From assembly GCA_024763435.1 (NCBI GenBank), contig JANTFN010000039.1:1-11089 (forward strand): a stretch of DNA of 11,089 nt, read 5' to 3'. How positions within the stretch are numbered: the first letter of the stretch is position 1; each line of letters starts with the position of its first letter. The notes beneath the pieces were generated by a model that was not told where the DNA came from, searched no databases, and was given only the letters and a program-made list of their open reading frames with translations. The position numbers and the translations under genes are program-made. The DNA comes from Thermodesulfobacteriota bacterium (lineage in GTDB: Bacteria; Desulfobacterota; S145-22). Positions 7,229-11,089 of this stretch are shown here, in pieces.

Positions 7229-9190
7229 GTGAATTCAATCAATAAGAAAATCGCTTTTACAGGCTGGATCCTTCTCTTTCTGTTCTCCGCCGCCGGCGCC
7301 TTTGCCGCGCAGCGGCCCTATCCCTTTCTAACTAAAATTACCCGTTCCGCCTACCCGCATGCCCATGCCGTTCTCGCGAAAGAGAATGAGCATATCCGTT
7401 TTCGGAAAGACGGGCGGTATGTTGACCGGGACGAGATATTCATGACTATCCTGGACGAGAAAGGAAAACAATCGGAGAAGATCCAGTCGTTTTATATCAA
7501 TCGGGATTACGCAAAGCTGACCGTGAAGGTGATGGAGGTCATCAAACCAGACGGCCGCGTAGTCCCTGTGGACCTGGCCGCGAATTCCCGGGAAGACACC
7601 CCCCTCTCCAATACAGAGGCCAATATTTACGACCCGACACAAAAGGTCCTGAAGGTCTTTCTGCCTGATCTCCAGGTAGGAGACACGATTCATTACAGGG
7701 TCCTGCGCGATTATTTCAAGTCTATTATCCCCAACCATCTCTACGGGATGGCGCTGGGCCAATATACCTTTCCCGTCCGTTTTTACCAGTTTACCCTTGA
7801 GGGGCCTGAAAGTGTCAAGCTCCATACCCTTATCAAGGACAGGGTCAGGGGGACGGTATCTTATACCGCGCGACAGGAGGGCGGACAACGCATTTACCAG
7901 TGGACCTTCCGTAATGTCCCCCAGATTACGCCGGAACCCGCCATGCCTTCTTTTACGCGTGTCGCCATGCGGCTGCTCTATTCCACGCTTGCCTCATGGG
8001 AAGAGGCCTCCCGATGGTATGCCGCGCTTGTGGAGCCGAAACTCTCCCCAACGCCTGAAATAATCCGCAAAGTAAAGGCGCTGACAAAGGGACTTTCCGG
8101 AAATGCCGCAAAGGCGCGTGCCATTTACTATTTCGTTGCCCAGAAAATCCGGTATATGGGAATTACGGCGGAAAAAAACCGGCCGGGGTTTGAACCTCAC
8201 GCGGTAAGCTTGACCTTCAACCGCCGTTACGGGGTCTGCCGTGACAAGGCCGCGCTGCTTGTGAGCATGCTGCGGGTTGCCGGTTTAAAGGCCAATATGG
8301 TCCTCGTCAGCGTCGGCAGCAAACTGGACCGGGAAATCCCCGTTCCCTATTTCAACCACGCCGTTGCGGTGCTGCGGGACGAAACAAAGACCCCCCTGAC
8401 CTACATGGATCCAACCTCGGAAACGAGTAAACAGTTTTTCCCGGACTACGAGCGGGATTCTTCCAGCCTCATCGCGGACAAACACGGCGAAACCCTGCGC
8501 ATTACCCCGACCCTTTCCCCGGACAGAAACCTGTTTCAAGTGACTATCCGGGACGTTTTCTCAAGCGGGCTCAGCCTCTACGGGAAGATCAACGGCGTCT
8601 GCACGGGATTTATTGACACCGTTTTCAGGTCCATCATGATGGCTAAGGGGCAACAGGAGCGAGAGGCCTTCCTCCTGAGGATGTTCAAACGGCGCTATCC
8701 GGGCATTGAGATGGGCCATGTGCGGTGTTCCAACCCCGCCGACCGGACCGCGCCTTTTTCCTTTTCCATCGATTTCAGAATCAAGAAGGCCGCTGTTTCC
8801 GGCGAGAAGGGGGTTGTCTTTCTGCTTCCCCTCAGCAACATGAAAAATCCGGGGGTGCTGGACCGCTGGATCCTCGGCAAGGCCAACATGGTTTCAAGGA
8901 AATACCCGCTGCGCTTTGGCTATACCTACATGACCCGTATCCGGGAAGTGATTAATTTCAAGGAAATTCCCCTTGAAATCAGGCTCCCGGCAACCTCGAA
9001 CATCTCCGATAACATCGTGGACTGCCGGACCTCTTATGCCCTTAAAAAGGATTCGGCCCTCGTTATCACGCGGGAATTTGCCCTGAAAAAAATTGAGGTA
9101 ACACCGGAGCAGTACAAACAAATTCTTTCCGTTCAACATGACCGTCAGATAAAAGAAATTCTGCCTGTTGTGCTAAGGAGTCAAAAGTGA
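7229..9190 (+). CDS. Exported DUF3857/transglutaminase-like protein with intact Cys-His-Asp triad
   Basis: A 653-residue protein. The GTG at 7229 is chosen because it is preceded by CGGAG eight bases away and gives a clear signal peptide: KK near the start, hydrophobic run at about 8-24, and likely cleavage after AFA (24-26). Longer in-frame starts would run into the kinase gene upstream. After the signal comes a DUF3857-type beta-rich region (about 45-250), then a transglutaminase-like core with Cys337 in YGVCRDKAAL, His377 in FNHAV and Asp394 in YMDPTSE, the order and context of a papain-like triad. A beta-rich C-terminal region follows. By family knowledge such domains act as proteases, amidases or acyl-transfer enzymes; the substrate here is unknown. 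It should act in the periplasm or outer envelope. The last four bases overlap the next gene, which has the same architecture, suggesting the two products work together. Confidence 0.87.
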   Translation: MNSINKKIAFTGWILLFLFSAAGAFAAQRPYPFLTKITRSAYPHAHAVLAKENEHIRFRKDGRYVDRDEIFMTILDEKGKQSEKIQSFYINRDYAKLTVKVMEVIKPDGRVVPVDLAANSREDTPLSNTEANIYDPTQKVLKVFLPDLQVGDTIHYRVLRDYFKSIIPNHLYGMALGQYTFPVRFYQFTLEGPESVKLHTLIKDRVRGTVSYTARQEGGQRIYQWTFRNVPQITPEPAMPSFTRVAMRLLYSTLASWEEASRWYAALVEPKLSPTPEIIRKVKALTKGLSGNAAKARAIYYFVAQKIRYMGITAEKNRPGFEPHAVSLTFNRRYGVCRDKAALLVSMLRVAGLKANMVLVSVGSKLDREIPVPYFNHAVAVLRDETKTPLTYMDPTSETSKQFFPDYERDSSSLIADKHGETLRITPTLSPDRNLFQVTIRDVFSSGLSLYGKINGVCTGFIDTVFRSIMMAKGQQEREAFLLRMFKRRYPGIEMGHVRCSNPADRTAPFSFSIDFRIKKAAVSGEKGVVFLLPLSNMKNPGVLDRWILGKANMVSRKYPLRFGYTYMTRIREVINFKEIPLEIRLPATSNISDNIVDCRTSYALKKDSALVITREFALKKIEVTPEQYKQILSVQHDRQIKEILPVVLRSQK

Positions 9191-11028
9191 AGAATCTTTT
9201 AAAACACCATCTGCCCCTTATTTTTTTGTTGCTTATCGTCTTTCTCGGAACCGGTATTTCTGGTTTTTCCGCAGAATCAGCACGCCCAGGAGTATCTGTT
9301 AAGGCCGCGGACGCCGTTTACCAGCGTATCGACAAATCCTACCGGGTCAACAGCGACGGGGGTTTTACCCTGACGCTCCATGTCCGGGTTAAGGTGTTGA
9401 CTTACAAGGGGAAAAAAGATCATTCGGACTTCAAGTATCCCTACAATGCCGCGTATCAGTCTGTAAAAATCCTGACCGCGCATACCCTTTCGGCCTCCGG
9501 GAAGGTCATTCCTGTGGGCCCCCGGGAGCGGCACGATATCACCTCTCCGGAAGACGCCGGCGCCACTATTTATTCGCGCCGGCGCGTGAAAGTCGTCAAT
9601 TTTCCGTCTGTTACGCCCGGTTCCACGGTTGAAATTACGCTGGAACATCATTCCAAAAAGGGGTTCTGGGCTACGGAATGCTTCCAGCTTCATGACCCAA
9701 TCACGCTGAAAACCGTCCGTGTTTCCCTGCCCGAAGGGATGGCTCTGAGCAAGAAGCTCCCCGCTCTGTCCCTGAAACATTCAGAAAAAATCGTAAAGGG
9801 CCGACGCGTCTTTCGCTGGGAAGCCAGCCATGTCCCCGGATTTATCAGGGAACCCCTTGCCCCGCCCTATGAAAACAGGGGAACCTGCCTTTTCCTTTCA
9901 AACTTTTCCTCCTGGAAAAGCGTCAGCCGTTTTTTTACACCCCTCTTTTTCAAACCGCTAACAAAAAGGGCCGGTGAACACTTAAAAGAGACCTCCCCCG
10001 ACGCCCTCTATGTGGCATTCATGAAACGCTTCATCAGCTATCCCATTGACCTGTTTCATACGAACCTGACCTTTCAGTCGCCGGCGGTAACGGCAAAAAA
10101 AGGCTATGGATCGTCCATGGACCTGGCGATTCTCTTTTACAGCCTTTTGAAGCAAAAAGGAGAAATGCCGACCCTTCTCCTGGTCAATACGGACCGGATT
10201 TTTATCCGGGAGTTCCAGGACATGCCCACGCCGGTCCTGTTTAACGACGTGGTTGTGCGATGCGGAAACAGCGACTACGCCTTTAACATGCGAGAACTGC
10301 CGCCGGGTTATACCGGGCTGGCGGGAATGGCGGCCCTTGATATCCAATCCGGCAATCTGACGGGTATTCATTCCCGCTATCCCAGCAAAGACACCCTCCG
10401 TCTGAACCTGCGGACAACGCCGGCCTTTTCCCTTAAAGGAACCTTCGAGATGATTTCGGAGGGGACGAAGGCCGTCTTGATGCGCGCCTGGCTGCGGCAC
10501 AAATCGGACCAGGAATGGCGTATTGCCACCTCGCAGATTCTGCACGGCATCGATCCCCTGGCCCGACCGTTAAAACCGGTCGCAAAAAATGGGATAGATG
10601 TTCTTACCGCCCCCGTTACACTGCGAGGCATGTTCAGAATTCCCCGTCTGTTTCCAGTCAGCGGGGCCTTTTCCTTTACCGCGATTCCGTCTCCTGATTT
10701 GCCGGAAGGGCTGAAAACCTGCCTGGAAACCCGGCAGGGGCCCCTGATGATTTCCCGGGAATCCACAAATATCCTGGAAGAGAAAATCATCCTTCCGGAA
10801 GGCGCCCGCGTCCGACATCACCCCGCTTCAACCCACGGCAAATTAAAAACCCTTGAATGGAAAATAATTTTTTCCGCTCATAAAAATACAATCCTGTTCC
10901 GCCGCGTCCTGCATTTGAACCGCGGGATCCTGTATCCCCGGACGGCATCGTACTACCAGTTCCTTAAGGTGCTGAAAAACCTGTTACGTCCATCCGCCCG
11001 CCTTATCGTTCTTGAAAAAACGCGTTAG
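9187..11028 (+). CDS. Exported DUF3857/transglutaminase-like protein, predicted catalytically inactive
   Basis: A 613-residue paralogue of the preceding protein. It begins with a signal peptide (KK near the start, hydrophobic run about 9-27, possible cleavage near GFSA). The DUF3857-like region (about 40-240) includes an SSWKSVSRFF segment matching ASWEEASRWY of its neighbour. The transglutaminase-like region keeps the fold-like pattern (GYGSSMDLAILFYSLL, then LFNDVVV, then YAFNMREL), but in my hand alignment the triad positions are Ser310, Asp354 and Asn367 instead of Cys, His and Asp. It therefore probably lacks thiol transglutaminase or protease activity and may be a binding or regulatory partner. 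The GTG start overlaps the upstream stop (GTGA), with AAGGAG at 9175-9180 six bases before it, so the two genes should be co-translated. No clear membrane anchor is seen besides the signal peptide. Confidence 0.83.
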   Translation: MKNLLKHHLPLIFLLLIVFLGTGISGFSAESARPGVSVKAADAVYQRIDKSYRVNSDGGFTLTLHVRVKVLTYKGKKDHSDFKYPYNAAYQSVKILTAHTLSASGKVIPVGPRERHDITSPEDAGATIYSRRRVKVVNFPSVTPGSTVEITLEHHSKKGFWATECFQLHDPITLKTVRVSLPEGMALSKKLPALSLKHSEKIVKGRRVFRWEASHVPGFIREPLAPPYENRGTCLFLSNFSSWKSVSRFFTPLFFKPLTKRAGEHLKETSPDALYVAFMKRFISYPIDLFHTNLTFQSPAVTAKKGYGSSMDLAILFYSLLKQKGEMPTLLLVNTDRIFIREFQDMPTPVLFNDVVVRCGNSDYAFNMRELPPGYTGLAGMAALDIQSGNLTGIHSRYPSKDTLRLNLRTTPAFSLKGTFEMISEGTKAVLMRAWLRHKSDQEWRIATSQILHGIDPLARPLKPVAKNGIDVLTAPVTLRGMFRIPRLFPVSGAFSFTAIPSPDLPEGLKTCLETRQGPLMISRESTNILEEKIILPEGARVRHHPASTHGKLKTLEWKIIFSAHKNTILFRRVLHLNRGILYPRTASYYQFLKVLKNLLRPSARLIVLEKTR

Positions 11029-11072
11029 GTCATACCCCGTGCGTACTTACCATCACGGAAAGGAAGAAGCAA

Positions 11073-11089
11073 TTGACTGATAAAAAAAT
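11073..11089 (+). CDS. Possible start of a further gene, cut off by the window end
   Basis: A TTG codon eight bases after AGGA (11061-11064, within a purine-rich run) opens a frame reading M-T-D-K-K before the window ends. The spacing and purine-rich leader fit a ribosome-binding site, and the tight gene packing supports a continuing operon. Only five codons are visible, so the product cannot be identified and the start could be spurious. Confidence 0.3.

Noticed and set aside
9982..10545. Long reverse-strand open frame (187 codons) under the second transglutaminase-like gene
   Set aside because: It lies wholly within a well-supported forward gene, and its translation shows no recognisable domain. 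Similar reverse frames at 7328-7888 and 4013-4549 are rejected for the same reason.
11037..11058. Inverted repeat CCGTG/CACGG after the last full gene, considered as a terminator
   Set aside because: The stem has only five base pairs with a 12-base loop and no T-run follows. A possible gene start lies directly after it.
1..11089. tRNA, rRNA, CRISPR array, insertion sequence or phage genes
   Set aside because: Coding sequence fills nearly the entire window, and I saw no short regularly spaced repeats, transposase-like protein or RNA gene hallmark. The only repeats are the duplicated kinase domains.

Overview
The window reads as a stretch of an environmental Gram-negative bacterial chromosome. 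The style of the histidine kinases (H-box and helix-2 motifs, a cysteine-bearing PAS domain, six-helix membrane sensors) and the mid-range GC content suggest Desulfobacterota (the former delta-proteobacteria) or a relative. That placement is inference from family resemblance, as no marker gene is present. All seven substantial genes lie on the + strand. I see no tRNA, rRNA, CRISPR array or insertion sequence.

Positions 1-7116 form a tightly packed five-gene signalling cluster with junctions of -4, 9, 17 and 3 bases. It encodes: a membrane PAS histidine kinase whose 5' end is cut off by the window edge; a second membrane histidine kinase with an almost duplicated catalytic core but a different sensor; a soluble protein with three receiver domains followed by a GGDEF diguanylate cyclase; a third membrane protein that has the phosphoacceptor (DHp) helices but no ATP-binding domain; and a soluble receiver-histidine kinase hybrid. 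The only recognisable output is cyclic di-GMP synthesis. The simplest reading is a multi-input phosphorylation network in which several related kinases feed four receivers and control one cyclase. Wiring and signal are unknown.

Positions 7117-7228 are a short gap containing a possible sigma70-like promoter. It is followed by two overlapping genes (7229-9190 and 9187-11028) for exported proteins of the DUF3857/transglutaminase-like type. The first keeps a Cys-His-Asp triad. The second has the same layout, but all three triad positions appear replaced (Ser, Asp, Asn), so it looks like a non-catalytic partner. A possible TTG start of a further gene lies in the last 17 bases.

The most unusual points are the kinase lacking its ATPase domain inside an otherwise intact kinase cluster, the duplicated kinase cores joined to different sensors, the three-receiver cyclase with an intact inhibitory site, and the active/inactive transglutaminase pair. 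None of these parts is a new family on its own. The combination is what deserves a second look.
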